This document shows positions 11,831 through 22,845 of a DNA stretch of 64,000 nucleotides, piece by piece. The stretch's first letter is position 1; every line of letters starts with the position of its first letter. A model generated the notes under the pieces. It was not told where the DNA came from and ran no database searches. It saw only the letters and a program-made list of their open reading frames with translations. The stretch comes from Diphasiastrum complanatum (Eukaryota; Streptophyta; Lycopodiopsida; Lycopodiales; Lycopodiaceae), in the NCBI GenBank assembly GCA_029204225.1, contig CM055104.1, positions 41,455,390 through 41,519,389 on the forward strand. The letters are read 5' to 3'. A program made the position numbers and the translations under genes.

Positions 11831-12100
11831 GAGATAAAATGTGTCATCAACCATTCTCATTTCACATATATTCAATGAAAAGAGTACATTCAATTTTTTG
11901 CATTGTTTCTAAAGACAATCTTTGATGTGTGGTCATGGAGGAACTTCTTCCTATCATACGAATCCAAAAATCAAGTGGATCTTCTTTTGCTCAGATCTAC
12001 GTATCCTGATAGAATCGCCAAAGTACATGATCTCATGGGAACACCTTCTGGCACATAATCGAATACTTTAAGAGCAATATCTCTTTTGAAAAAAAAGATT

Positions 12101-12161
<61 letters not shown>

Positions 12162-12981
12162 ACATATATAGGATATTTATGCCCCTGAGAAAAAAAAAAA
12201 AAGACAGGACTCTAATGGCCATGATTAACATTTTTGCATTCAAGGAGAACCTTCCGTGATGAATACAAATTTTGTTATTTACAAAATGTTTCAAGTAATG
12301 AGACAGTGACCAACAACAATGGTCGATGGCTGGGCGGCTGGAATAGTATGTGTGGGAGCTAAATGATACTATTTTTGAAAACTCAAAAACTCCTCCTCAC
12401 TTGGCATATTAGCCTCATATGCCTTGCTCTCATATAATAGCCTCTGGAGGGCACCTATCCCACTTGCCCATTCTTCTTGGTCCTCACAATCGATGCCATC
12501 TCTAAGGTCGTCATCATTCAAGTCAATAAAACTTTTCAAATTCAATAATCATGCTTGGTAGAAGAGATAGTATCTCATCTTCTTTGAGGTCCATTACATC
12601 TCCAATATTGTTCATGGATAAGAAAGGAATGTCATCCATACAGTGCACAGAGATGTCCAGCAAGGTTCTGCTTTGGTCATTCTCACTTATGGTAGATAAG
12701 AGAGAGATTGACAAAGCACAGGCCTTGGCAGAGTCATACTCCAGTGCTATCCTAGCCTCCTCTGCTTCTCCTAAAACTCATCAGTAATGGGAGCCTCTCT
12801 AGAAACATGAGCAATGGGGGCTGGCAGATTGATCATGGCCAAGCTAGAGGATGATGTCTCGTCATCAAGGATAAGAGCATATATGTAGGAGACAAAGGCC
12901 ATGCCCTCTGATCTTGCCTTTGCTTGGCGCTGGGCTGAGCATAAGTCAAATCAGTGAAATGCACAAATCGTAGGCCATCCA
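11831..12981. other. AT-rich stretch, no gene recognised
   Basis: It contains the TA microsatellite (12104-12159) followed by a short poly-A. From 12320 to 12980 there are short open frames on both strands but no motif. The minus strand here could be the downstream part of the Ser-rich ORF that starts near 13101, but no continuous frame supports that. Confidence 0.35.
12104..12159. repeat. (TA)28 microsatellite
   Basis: 56 bases of perfect TA alternation. Confidence 0.95.
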
Positions 12982-13101
12982 TTAGTCAAACTTCATATGG
13001 AAGTAGGAGGCAAAATGAGCATGTATATCCCCAACCCCAACATCATCAAGGAAGGAATGAAGAGCGTTGTCATGAGTAGAGCTGCTAGAAGAAGAAGCCA
13101 T
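12982..13101 (-). other. Short Ser-rich ORF start, unknown
   Basis: The minus strand reads MASSSSSSTHDNALHSF and stops after about 39 residues. Its upstream DNA faces a plus-strand Ser-rich ORF that begins MANNISPSSSSSYKKGS near 13879. The two starts are divergent around the motif cluster at 13340-13580. This could be the two 5' ends of a rearranged transposon; no domain is visible. Confidence 0.25.
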
Positions 13102-13339
13102 ATAGGATGGGATATTGATACCACGCACCGTTATGAGAAAGAAATTGAAGGACAAGGCTATTGACGCGTGATGGCGATATGTCAATTATGGACGGTCTAT
13201 CAGCACGATAGGTAGCGAATGAAATATATTGGATGCGTGGTGGCAATATACGGCTATGGTGGAGATAGGAAATATTTGATTGCCTCGTTTTGTGAAAACA
13301 ATTTTAGAGAACAATACTTTTATATATACTTTCATTGAG

Positions 13340-13580
13340 AGGATCTGTGTCGCACACGTGTCTGCAAAATGTATGGTCTAGATGGCCCCACGTGCATAAA
13401 AGATGGCCACGTTATTAGCTAACACGTGGACAAGTAGACATGTGGCACCTGCACTTGCACGTGCAGGACAACTGACAAGAGTACAATCCTATCAGACTGT
13501 GACATGTATACGAATAAAGATTTGCCACATGTGATCGCACATGTGAGAGAGGCCATGTGTCACATCACACGTGCAGACAT
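13340..13580. promoter_or_regulatory. Dense CACGTG / CACATGTG motif cluster
   Basis: Within about 240 bases there are five CACGTG cores (in CACACGTGTC, CCCACGTGCA, AACACGTGGA, TGCACGTGCA and CACACGTGCA), two CACATGTG, and further ACATGTGG and CATGTGTCAC variants. CACGTG is the plant G-box bound by bZIP and bHLH factors, so the density suggests a strong regulatory segment. It lies between two divergent Ser-rich ORF starts. Regulatory function is inferred from motif density only. Confidence 0.5.
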
Positions 13581-14288
13581 CCAACGCAATAATTACCTCA
13601 TCCAAGCACTATATTAGCAGGTATTCAACTCATTTTTTGGCTTTTGTCTCTAGATCTCTCTCTCGCTCCTTAAGTTCTATGACCCGTAGCCATATATGGC
13701 CACCACGCTCCCACTGCCCTGCATTCCAAGAGTCGTACCCTTTTCATGCATTGTAGCGATACACTAATAGCCACATATCGCCACCACGCACCATTACTAG
13801 TTATTTTCGTCTCCAGTTGCCATCCCACAAGTCATAGCGATACGAGCTTCTCTTATGGCTCGTACCAAGTAGACAGCATGGCTAACAACATTTCTCCCTC
13901 CTCCTCGTCCTCCTACAAGAAGGGCAGTAGGAACAGAGAGGGGAGTATGTCATCCCAAGGTACCTTGCCTCAGGGATATTAGGAGACTCCAAAGGACCAC
14001 ACATTTTCTTATTCCCCATGCTTCCTTCTATAGGGCTCTGAGACAAGTGACAAGGTCACTGAGCCCATGATGTTCGCTGGAACATCATAGCCTTGGAAGC
14101 CCTCAATGCTACCTATGAGGACTTTCAAGTAAAATCTTTTGAGGACTCAATCATGTGCATGCCAAGAGAGTTACACTCATGTCTCCAGACATGCACCTTG
14201 TCATGAGGTTGAGGAGTAGATACAACCAAGTCTTCAAGAGTGGTTTCACCACTAGGCCACCATCGACAGAGAGAGGGCCTGTGCCTGA

Positions 14289-14702
14289 ATGAAGAAAGAT
14301 CAAACATGCCAAACCCTCCAAAGGGAAGATTCAGATGGGAATATTATTTCTATTTGTTTGAAGATGAATTCCCTAAGGTCCACCCATGCTGAAGTGGACT
14401 CCATGCACAATAAGATGGTGCAGTGTTTTTCCAAGCCGGATGGAGCCATTCTAAATAGCCAATTGGAGAATGTTGATGCGAAAGTAAATATTTCTCATCA
14501 TGTATTTGATAAGTGGATAGATTTTGTTTTCTCTGAGTGCACAACTAACCTATTGTACCTTTTGTGATTTCAGGTATCTCAACAAGACAATGGACACAAC
14601 TGTGGCTGGTTCTCCATCTGCAATGTATATGTATGGAAGCTAGCCTTCAACAAGAAAATCAACATTCTACACATAGAGTCTCAAGATATCATGAGAAAAT
14701 GA
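14289..14702 (+). pseudogene. Ulp1-like (C48) protease C-terminal remnant
   Basis: After an acceptor-like TTTTGTGATTTCAG (ends 14573) the frame reads VSQQDNGHNCGWFSICNVYVWKL. This matches the active-site segment of Ulp1/SENP cysteine proteases, in which an oxyanion-hole Gln precedes the catalytic Cys by six residues (Q-x5-C-G). The same frame upstream (14289-14564) is open except for a TGA at 14565-14567, which lies where an intron may sit. The catalytic His and Asp were not identified, and the frame ends TGA at about 14700 inside repeat sequence. Ulp1-like domains occur in host SUMO proteases and are commonly carried by plant Mutator and CACTA transposons. Given the context, a transposon origin is more likely. 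The upstream 13746-14280 region is probably part of the same decayed unit. Confidence 0.4.
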
Positions 14703-14790
14703 CATGAGATGGACATAGAATGAAAAGAGATCACTACTCCATAAAATAACATGATATGTTCTCCATGCAGGGCACAAGAGACCTAGCAAT
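14660..14790 (-). repeat. Copia LTR fragment
   Basis: AACATTCTACACA(T/G)AGA and ATGAGAAAATGACATGAGATG are shared with 43124-43190, which lies in the LTR of the minus-strand copia end at 43540. Same orientation, so this is a stray LTR piece of that family. Confidence 0.55.
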
Positions 14791-14820
14791 GGAGATCTCT
14801 ATGGCTCACATTCACAAGGA

Positions 14821-15572
14821 AGCTCCATATGAAGTAGTCGGCATTAAGAATGACACTTGATTGTAAATGAAGCCCTTGCTAAGTATTATTTAAACTACAT
14901 TGGGCCCTTATTGGCCTATTATCCTTATTAATCACTTTGGAAGGCCTAAAGAGAGAACCACCTTGTTCTTAAGGCTAGTAGATCCTTTTGGGCCTACAAA
15001 GCTTACACTGGATATGATCTTGCATGTATAAGCATGGATGTAGTAAAAGTACATGACACTCCCCCTACTTAAACATTTTTGTCCTAATAAATGAAGACGC
15101 TTGTCTGATCAACTTAATCGTCTTAGTAAGTAGTTACGATGGAGGATGTGTCGTCCAAAATTGTTGCATTGTCACAGATCCAAAGCTGCCGAATTGAATC
15201 CATTTTATTAGTTTCAGACTACAATCCTTATTCTGTTGAAGGAAAAATGATGGTTGAAGAAGAGTTGGATGAGCACCATATTGCTTGTGGGCACCAATCT
15301 GCATGGAATGGACAGAGTGTAATGCCACAATATTTTCTTTTGTCTACTTCTTCAACATCATATCAAATTGGATGCTTATCCAATTCCCTTGGATTTTTGT
15401 TTTTGTCTTGCATCCAGGTCTTCGGTTGTAGCTGGAAATCCTTGTTTGACCAACTTGATGAAGAAAATTACAATTCTTCCATGAGCAATGGTAGTCATGA
15501 GTTGCTGTTCGAATAAAAATGCTCCATATGAAGTAGTCGGCATTAAGAATGACACTTGGTTGTACAATGAAG
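14821..15572 (-). mobile_element. Segment bounded by a 52-bp direct repeat, with an LTR-like edge
   Basis: GCTCCATATGAAGTAGTCGG and the following AATGACACTTG(A/G)TTGTA(C)AATGAAGC occur at 14821-14874 and again at 15518-15572. Between them, read on the minus strand, a purine tract AAGTAGGGGGAG is followed by TGTCATGTACTTTTAC at about 15060. That is the usual look of a retroelement internal end followed by the LTR start. The segment may be a short noncoding LTR element or a partial duplication of the gag-like gene end that lies in the right-hand repeat. Confidence 0.4.
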
Positions 15573-17170
15573 CATTTCTCTGGTCATATAGTTGACCAAA
15601 ATATATTTCTTCAAATCTGGACCTACAAGAGAACATATATGGATTCCAAGGTCAAACCATGGAAATAACAATTCTACATTCTGATTCTCCCATTGTAGAA
15701 AACCATTGTTGACATTACTCAATCGAATATTTGTCTTGTTAAAACCCACCGAGCAATGCAAATTTCTCCAAAGAAACTGATACAAATTGCTAGCATATTT
15801 AAAAATCAGTTCCCAATAGAGTGTTGATTGATTGAGAGAACATTCCCAATCATTATTCACGTCCATATTTTTCAAATATACACGCGAATTAGATGTTGGC
15901 AATTGAGTTCTAGAGAATCCATAGAAATAATATTCTCCAACAAAAGCCACTTTAAACTCTTGTAAAATGGATCCATGAGGCATTGAACAATAATCCAAAG
16001 TATTGATAGAAGTAGGATTTCCATGGATTAATGAAATTTCTTCATTTCTACTAGTATCCATGTTGAATACCTCATTCTTCATTAGATCATTGTCAAAAAT
16101 AAAAATATTCTCGAAAGCCTCCAAATGGAATTGAATTGGTTTGCAAATCAGATCCTTTAAATAGCTACTCAATTCCAAGCCATGAAGTATTAGTGCCATA
16201 TAGTCCTCATTTTGAAAGTTTGGTGAATGCCTTGATTGAGTTTCTTTGAGCATAGAAATACTCCCAATTTGACGGCCCATAGTCACTTGTTCATTGATCA
16301 AATTAAGACATTGATGTAGGTCATGTTCTTGACTTTGATGGTTGAAGTGAGACTCAAAAGGATGTTCAATAAGAAGTTGGACCTTGTCTGGAACGTTAGG
16401 TTGCTCCAATTGGCAATTGACTGCATTTGAAATTTGCACTTCCAACATACCAACATGTGCTTTGGCAACATCATTCTCTTGATCAAATTCTGCATCCAGA
16501 AATAAACCTTGATCCTCATTGTCTTGGTTAAGACTTTCACTATTTGTGAATGCTCTTTGATCTGAGTCTAGATTTTCTCTATCTGTCCTTGCATCCTGAT
16601 CTGAATCCAGACTTTGGCCTGCATCTTAATTTTCACCATCTATCATCACATCTTGATCCGACTCTTGAACTGGACTGTCGTTGTATGCAACTGTATTGGG
16701 ATCTAGGACTTGACTTTTGTCTATGCTTTGCTCATCTGACTCATTGTCATTGCTTCGCTTATCCACTTTGTCGTTGTTACTTTGCTCATTAGACTCATTG
16801 CTAGGATCATCTTCATCTTCACTTCCCTTTCATGTACATGCGGTTGTACATATGTTGGAATTTTTTATTGTACTCACCAACTGTAGTTATGTGGTTCAAA
16901 GAACACCATTGGATGAAGTCGGATTGATTGAAGATCTGTCTACAAACTATTTTAAAATTTAACCAATTCTCAAGAAGAAACTTGTGAATGATGTTCCACC
17001 ATGACTGAACACATCCTTGGAAACCCGATGAAACATAGAATACCATACTACTGTCACCAATATCTCCACTATAGTAGAAGTAATAATCCTAATCTTCTAG
17101 CCAATTGTCTACCTTAATGGAGTGAATGCTTCCATCAAAGGTAGGACTAATGTATTTCGACAGTCATTGG
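15543..17170 (-). pseudogene. Broken gag-like gene with acidic linker and 301-residue C-terminal ORF
   Basis: Read from 17170 downward on the minus strand. First comes ISPTFDGS, then VDNWLED, a TAG, DYYFYYS, WWNIIHKFL and a downstream EYNKKFQHM. This is the layout of a plant Ty3-type Gag (F-x-G, W-L, yF, WW). At about 16822 the frame shifts into a very acidic segment (SEDEDDPSNESNEQSNNDK and onward), with one TAA near 16628. This runs without interruption into the 301-codon ORF beginning at 16448 (HPFESHFNHQSQEHDL, FVGEYYFYGF, WRNLHCSVGF). The ORF stops inside the direct repeat at about 15543. The 301-residue part matches nothing I know. Context suggests a retroelement with a gag and an unusual non-pol C-terminal half. 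Three visible disruptions make the present copy non-functional. Confidence 0.5.
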
Positions 17171-17239
17171 TTGTAACAATAAGGATTCCATTGAGCAGTG
17201 ACTTTCCACCATTCATTGATATGGTGTGTAGATAAATGC

Positions 17240-17504
17240 TCTAGAGTAAGTGCACGCATAACTCCATAAAGCTAGCAACATGAAGGGATTTAGATGAAGT
17301 CGATGACGTGGAAGTCAAAGACTTCAATGTTGAGGCTGGCTCAAAATCATTTGTCAAGAAAAGTCGATGTTGGTCATGTCGATGTAGACTATCACGGCTT
17401 TCCTTGTATTTCTGCAGACTGTAAGAATATTTTCAACAACAAAAACTGAATGGATCTAGATTAGTAGAGAGAGAGATAGGGATGGAGAGGATAGAAATCC
17501 AACA
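17240..17504 (-). repeat. Copia LTR start (minus-strand element)
   Basis: On the minus strand the pol stop (17512-17514) is followed by CGGGAGG and then TGTTGGATTTC, a standard polypurine tract and LTR start at 17504. The far end was not defined. Confidence 0.55.
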
Positions 17505-17511
17505 CCTCCCG

Positions 17512-19057
17512 TTAATCTAGGTCCTTGAATGCCTTGATTTCTAAATTCAAGATAGCACAAAAATTCTTGTGTGCTTTCTGATTCAATCCCTTTGTAAATA
17601 TGTCAGCTGCCATGTACTAAGTTCTGCAAAATTTTAGGCTCACCTCCTTGTTGAGTATCATGGTGTTTGTATAGTGAAATTTGATCTCAATGTGCTTGCT
17701 CCTAGAGTGAAATCTAGGATTAATAAACAATGCAATTGCACTCTGATTGTCGCACTGGATCATTGTTGGAGCAGATTGTCTGAGACCAATATCAGACAAT
17801 AAATTCCTCAACCAGATTGCCTCTTTGGTAGCTTGAGAGGCTGCAATGTACTCTGACTCTATCAAAGACATTGCAATGGAGGTCTGCTTACGACTATTCC
17901 AAGATATTGGACCATTGTTGAGCAGAAAAATGTATCCAAAAGTTGATTTTATGGTGTCAATATCACCTGCCCAATTTGCATCTATATATCCATGAAGATT
18001 ATGGATATCGGATGGATCTCCATTACCATAGCAAATGTAGAGGTCCATTGTGCCTCGTACATGTCTCATTACTCTGTTGAGAGATTTTTAATGGATCATG
18101 CCAGGGTTTGTCATGTACTAACTCAAAGAACTGATGGCGTATGCAAGATCTGACCTGGTCCAGATCATTGCAGACATCAGGGATCCGATAATAGATTGGT
18201 ATTCATTTCAACCTTCTCCTCATTGGTCTGAGGGCACTATCCCTTGGATAATATGAGACATAGATCCATGGGATTATGTACAGGCTTGCAATTCATAAAA
18301 TTGAACTTCATCAACAAGTTATAAAAGTACCTCTGGTGGGTGATATAAAAAAGTCTTCAACTTCTATCTCTATTGATTCGAATCCCGAGATAAAAGTGAG
18401 CTTCTCCAAGATCTGTCATCTCAAATTCTTGGGACAACATCCTCTTTGTATCCTTTGTTAGAGCAATATTGTTGTCAAATATCAACGAATCATCCACATA
18501 AAGTGTGATGATAACAAAGAATTGATTGACAACTTTGTAATGCACATTACAGTTTGCAAAGCTAGGTTGAAAACCATCTCCATCAGATCACCTGATTGTA
18601 ACATTTTCTCAGCTAGTTCTTTTTGTTGGCAGGTGCCTTGGTGGATCTATCTTGGAAACTTTATCGATCGATCAAAAATGTGTTGATTCGATGAAACCAT
18701 GCTCTACAAGACTATTTCAGACCGTACAAAGCTTTGTGGAGTTTGCATATCTAGTCTTCACGACCATTGAGGATGTAGCCTTCTGGATGGATCATGTAGA
18801 TGTCCTCCTCGATAACTCCATTTAGGAATGCAGTTTGTACATCCATTTGATGTACCTCAAGATTTGCTACAACAGTATAAGAAAGTAGGAGTCAAATAGA
18901 CGTGTGCTAGACAACTGCGCTGAAAGTCTTGAAGTAGTTGATGTTGGAAATTTGTGAAAATTTCCTTGCCACAAGTCGAGCTTTCCTTCTGTCGATGACC
19001 TGTCGATGACAGTCTGTACATTCCATTAGAATTGCAATAGCCAACAAAAATACTTTT
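17512..19057 (-). pseudogene. Ty1/copia RT and RNase H, decayed
   Basis: From 19057 downward the minus strand gives RKARLVARKFSQ, MDVQTAFLNGVIEEDIYM, a disrupted HKALYGLK, ITLYVDDSLIF (RT catalytic YVDD present), EMTDLGEAHFYLGI, then RNase H (GYIDANWAGD, SRKQTSIAMS, ESEYIAASQATKEA, CDNQSAIAL) and the terminal DIFTKGLNQKAHKNFC. Several stops and shifts lie at about 18750, 18560, 18100 and 17620, so it cannot be translated. It is a different copia lineage from the 27.7-kb element and resembles the fragment at 58540-59238. The upstream end abuts an oppositely oriented gypsy at 19058. Confidence 0.85.
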
Positions 19058-20761
19058 GTGGCTTGGATATCAACGGAGCCTATACCAGACCCGATTGAAG
19101 ATGAACTCATTCATGTGAGTCATGCCTTGACTTATGATGACAATGCAGTACTTACTGATGAGCAAATTCTAAATCATATGGATCCGACCAAATTTGGAAT
19201 ACATAATATTCTTGATGAATCAACAATAACACTACCAAAAGCAGTTACATTGAAGGAAGACAAGATCACAAAATCAATGACGAAAAAACAAGCTAAACAA
19301 CATTATAATACGGTCCTGAAATGGAAAAATCCACCTCAAAAGATTGATTTAAAGAATGTGCCACCCCTATTGGATAAAGGCAAGAGAAAAGTTGATAAAG
19401 ATTCTTCAAGTCAGAGTTCTAGCAAGACATCAGCATTCAGGAAGTCTTCACCTACGAAGAAGAGTCTATCTTTTCGGAAGTCATCACCTCCACGATCAAT
19501 TCCTGTTAAGAATGCTAAGCGAAGATCCAAGTCTAATTCCTTTGATAAAGAGAAATCAGAGGAGGTCCAGCATGATATGCTAAAATATTTCAAATGCTAT
19601 ACATTGGATGATGTGGTTATCATGTTACCAAAAACACATCATGAACCGAAAGAACAAGTGCCAGAATCGAAAGTTGTTTACGATGGCCCAACTAGGGCAT
19701 AGCCTATGAATCTTGTTGATCCAGGAGAATCAGAAAAGATTGTACAAGTTGGATCACAACTTAATCTTGAATAGTTTCAAGTGCTACAAAAATTGCTTAT
19801 TAAGTATTAAGATTGTTTTGCGTGGACTTATAAAGATCTCAAGGGTATTCCGACGTCAGTTATTGAACACACTATACCTTTAATACCTGATGTTGTTCCA
19901 AAGATTACAAAGTTCTATCGCTATAATCCTAATGTTGCGGATTTGATAAAGAAAGAGCTTCAGAGATTGCTTGACGCCAATTTCATTTATGAGATCAAGC
20001 ATACCAAATGGATTTCACCAATTGTCATTGTTCCTAAGAAGAATGAGAAATTGAGAATTTGTGTGAATTTCAAGGCCTTGAACAAAGTAGCCAGAAAAGA
20101 TCACTTCCCGTTACCTTTTACTGAAAGTATTTTGGACTGCCTTGCTAGAGCGGAAGCTTATAATTTTCTTGATGAATTTAGTGGTTACAACCAGGTCAAG
20201 ATTGCACCTGTAGATCGCCACAAAACAGCCTTTGCAACAGAATGGGAGACCTATATACAATCTGACTTGTTTGCAGCATTATGGGCATTCAGAACTGCTT
20301 ACAAGAGTAGTACGAATCAAACACCCTTTCAACTAGTCTATGGTCAAGATGCTATCATGCCAATTGAATTTTTAATACCAACCTTACGCATAGGAACAAC
20401 AGAGCAATTAAATGATGAGAAGTTTTTACAACTACGTCATGAAGCTTTGCACAAATTGTGTGAAACAAGATTGATGGTAGTTCATGTGATAGTAGCAGAG
20501 AAAGACCGTCATAAGGCATGGTACGATCGTCGATTACACAAAAAGGATCTAAAAAAAAGAGATCTAGCACTGATGTATAAAACCAAGTTGATCAAGGAGA
20601 AATCGAAGTTCATAGGTGAAGGACCATATAGAGTGAAGAAAATCCTAAACTATGGACCAGTTATTCTTGAACATTTGGATGCAAAATGTTTTGATACTCC
20701 CGTGAATGGCAGCCGAGTACGCAAGTTTTGGCAACCTGCTCTGCCAGTTCAGCAACCATGA
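19058..20761 (+). pseudogene. Ty3/gypsy pol fragment with RT fused in frame to integrase
   Basis: One plus-strand frame runs from AWISTEPIPDPIEDEL through a basic Ser-rich linker, three nonsense codons (19700, about 19771, about 19808), and RT sequence (DCFAWTYKDLKGIP, WISPIVIVPKKN, DHFPLPF, YNFLDEFSGYNQVKIAP, KTAFATEW). At about 20252, just before the RT catalytic region, it jumps to integrase C-terminal sequence (ALWAFRTAYKSSTNQTPFQLVYG, EKDRHKAWYDRR, GPYRVKKI, NGSRVRKFW). Everything from the RT active site through RNase H and the integrase catalytic core is missing, yet the frame is kept, leaving a 272-codon ORF (19943-20761). No catalytic residue remains, so any product would lack polymerase and integrase activity. 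The fragment is flanked by minus-strand copia sequence on both sides. Confidence 0.85.
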
Positions 20762-21301
20762 TCCAAACGAGATTTTATTTTATTTTGTTTCTTATTTTCA
20801 TTACTTAATTTATATTTTTTTTTTGGAAAAGACAATATATGAAAAAAAATTTAAAAAAATGAGGAAAGATTGATGAGCAAAATAAAAAATGTCATCAGAG
20901 AAGGAAAGTATTTTTAAGAGTCAGATCTTTCTGGGAAAATGACTTGAAAATTTCCTGTTTGGTCATTTTTAGCACAAACTGTGTTAGAATTGTTCGCCGA
21001 GTTTTTAGAAGCAAGATCCACCTCAGATATACCCATACTAAGTTGGGCAAACGTTCTTTTCACTAGTTGGTACATGTTTTTACCTTAGGCGAATGTTCAA
21101 TACTATGCTATTTTGGGAACCTTCGCCGAGCATCTTCCTGTTTGCTGACATGCCAAATGGATTTAAAATGTCAAATTTAGGTCGACTATATGTTCAGACA
21201 CACAAGGTGCATGTGATAGAAGCTGCCCTTGCTGCCATAGGGATAGCAAGCTAAACAAGCTATTAAGCCTTATATTGACACTACCAATGATCTGTAGTGG
21301 A
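20762..21301. other. Downstream untranslated part of the gypsy fragment, no gene
   Basis: T-rich then A-rich sequence directly after the gypsy stop, later with CGCCGAG words (about 20995 and 21130). Probably the 3' untranslated or LTR part of the gypsy; no LTR border was found. Confidence 0.35.
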
Positions 21302-22424
21302 CTAATGAAATATTATGTACAATGATGGATCACAAGCACTCAAAACAAAGTTGATGGAAATAAGAAAAGAGTTTAGCCTAGAGTACCATGCTCTAGGGGT
21401 TTGCGTGAGTCTATAGAGAATCTTCTTCATAAAACATACCTTTCCTTCATGCTTTTCCTTGATGAAGCCCTCAGGTTGCCTCATGTAAATATCCTCCTCC
21501 AAATAGCCATTGAGGAAGGCACTTGTAAAATCAAGTTGGAATAGCTCCCAATTGAAGGTAGTAGCAAGACTAATGATCAATCTTATTGTTACAAGCTTAG
21601 CCACGGGAGCAAAATTTTCATCATAATCAATTCCTTTGGTTTGCAAAAAGTCTTTTGCTACAAGCCTAGATTTATACTTATGTATTGATCCATCTTGATT
21701 ATACTTCAATCTATACACCCACTTGCAATCAAGTGGTTTCTTCCCTTGAGGAAGATCAACAAGATCTCAAGATGATTCTCCTTGAGAGCATCATATTCTA
21801 CTTGCATAGCATCCATCCAACTCTTTGATTTACAAGAATTTTTATAGCAAGTTGGTTAATCAAGCATTGAAGTAAGAGAAGTGTAAGAGGTGAAAGATGA
21901 AATGACTTCCCTCTGATCGCCTTTTCCAACATAAGTGAGCCCGGATGGATCGACCCTTGCTCTTGTGGATCTTCTTGGAGTTCTTGATTCTTAAGGTGGA
22001 TCCTCAAGATCTTGATCACTATGAAGCTCCTCCTCCATCCTAGCATGGTCTTTGACATCGAGATTATTAGTAGGATTGTCATCCATTTCACAAGCATGTC
22101 CCTCATAAAAAATAACATCCCTACTCACTACAACTTTTTTAGTGATGGGATTGAACACTCTATAACCTTTGCTATTCTCACCATATCCCACAAAGATGCC
22201 TTTGATGGAAGTTGCAGCATCCTTCTTCTGTGTATCCAAGGACTGGTGTACATAGCATGTGGATCCAAATATCCTTAGATCCTTTAGATTAGGCTTCTCT
22301 CCATATAGAGCTTCATGTAGTGTGATTCCTCCAATGGCTTGGTTGGGCAATCTATTGAACAAAAAGTTAGCACAAGTGATTGCTTCACCCCAAAATAGTT
22401 TTGGTAGAGAAGTAGTTGAAATTC
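21302..22424 (-). pseudogene. Ty1/copia integrase C-terminus to RT fragment, decayed
   Basis: The minus strand starts at about 22424 with LPKLFWGEAITCANFLFNRLP, followed by LHEALYGEKPNLKDLRIFG, KGIFVGYGENSKGYRV and VVVSRDVIFYE (end of integrase). After a frameshifted linker comes RT: MYRLKYNQDGSIHKYKSRLV, GIDYDENFAPVAKLVTIR, FTSAFLNGYLEEDIYMRQPE and RAWYSRLNSF. It breaks off at 21302 before the YVDD motif. The integrase catalytic core is missing because another element's LTR (22425) interrupts the gene on its upstream side. Confidence 0.85.
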
Positions 22425-22845
22425 TGTTAGGATCTAGTGCAGTATGCAGATCACATCACACAATCACCATAGCCACTCCTCACAAGCTCTCAAAGATGGC
22501 ACATCAAAAGCTAATAGATTACAAAGAAACATTGTACATATAGAGTATTCACAAACTGCATGAAAAGGCAGGTGTCCTAAAATTGGCCTACCATCTGTCA
22601 AACTAAGGTCGGACCCAATATGGCCAAATTCGACAGGCTAATTCTGTACAGGATAATTCTTTCTATGTGTGGCTACCCGGCTAACCCAAGTAGCCGTCCA
22701 TGGGATCAGTGCCCGATCAATACATCCTAATGGGTCACGTCCTGATCACAACCATATACAATAAACTAAATAAACTATACAGTAATTACATCATCACATT
22801 TAGAGCTTACATAAAATGTATATCAGATTAACTCTGATTTCTAAC
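22425..22845 (-). repeat. LTR of a minus-strand element inserted in the copia fragment
   Basis: On the minus strand the sequence GCTTAAGGGAGAG (purine tract) is followed by GTTAGAAATCAGAG at 22845, and the segment ends ...CTAGATCCTAACA at 22425, where copia integrase sequence resumes. This fits a 421-bp LTR with a mutated first base. The following tract has no recognised pol. Confidence 0.55.
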
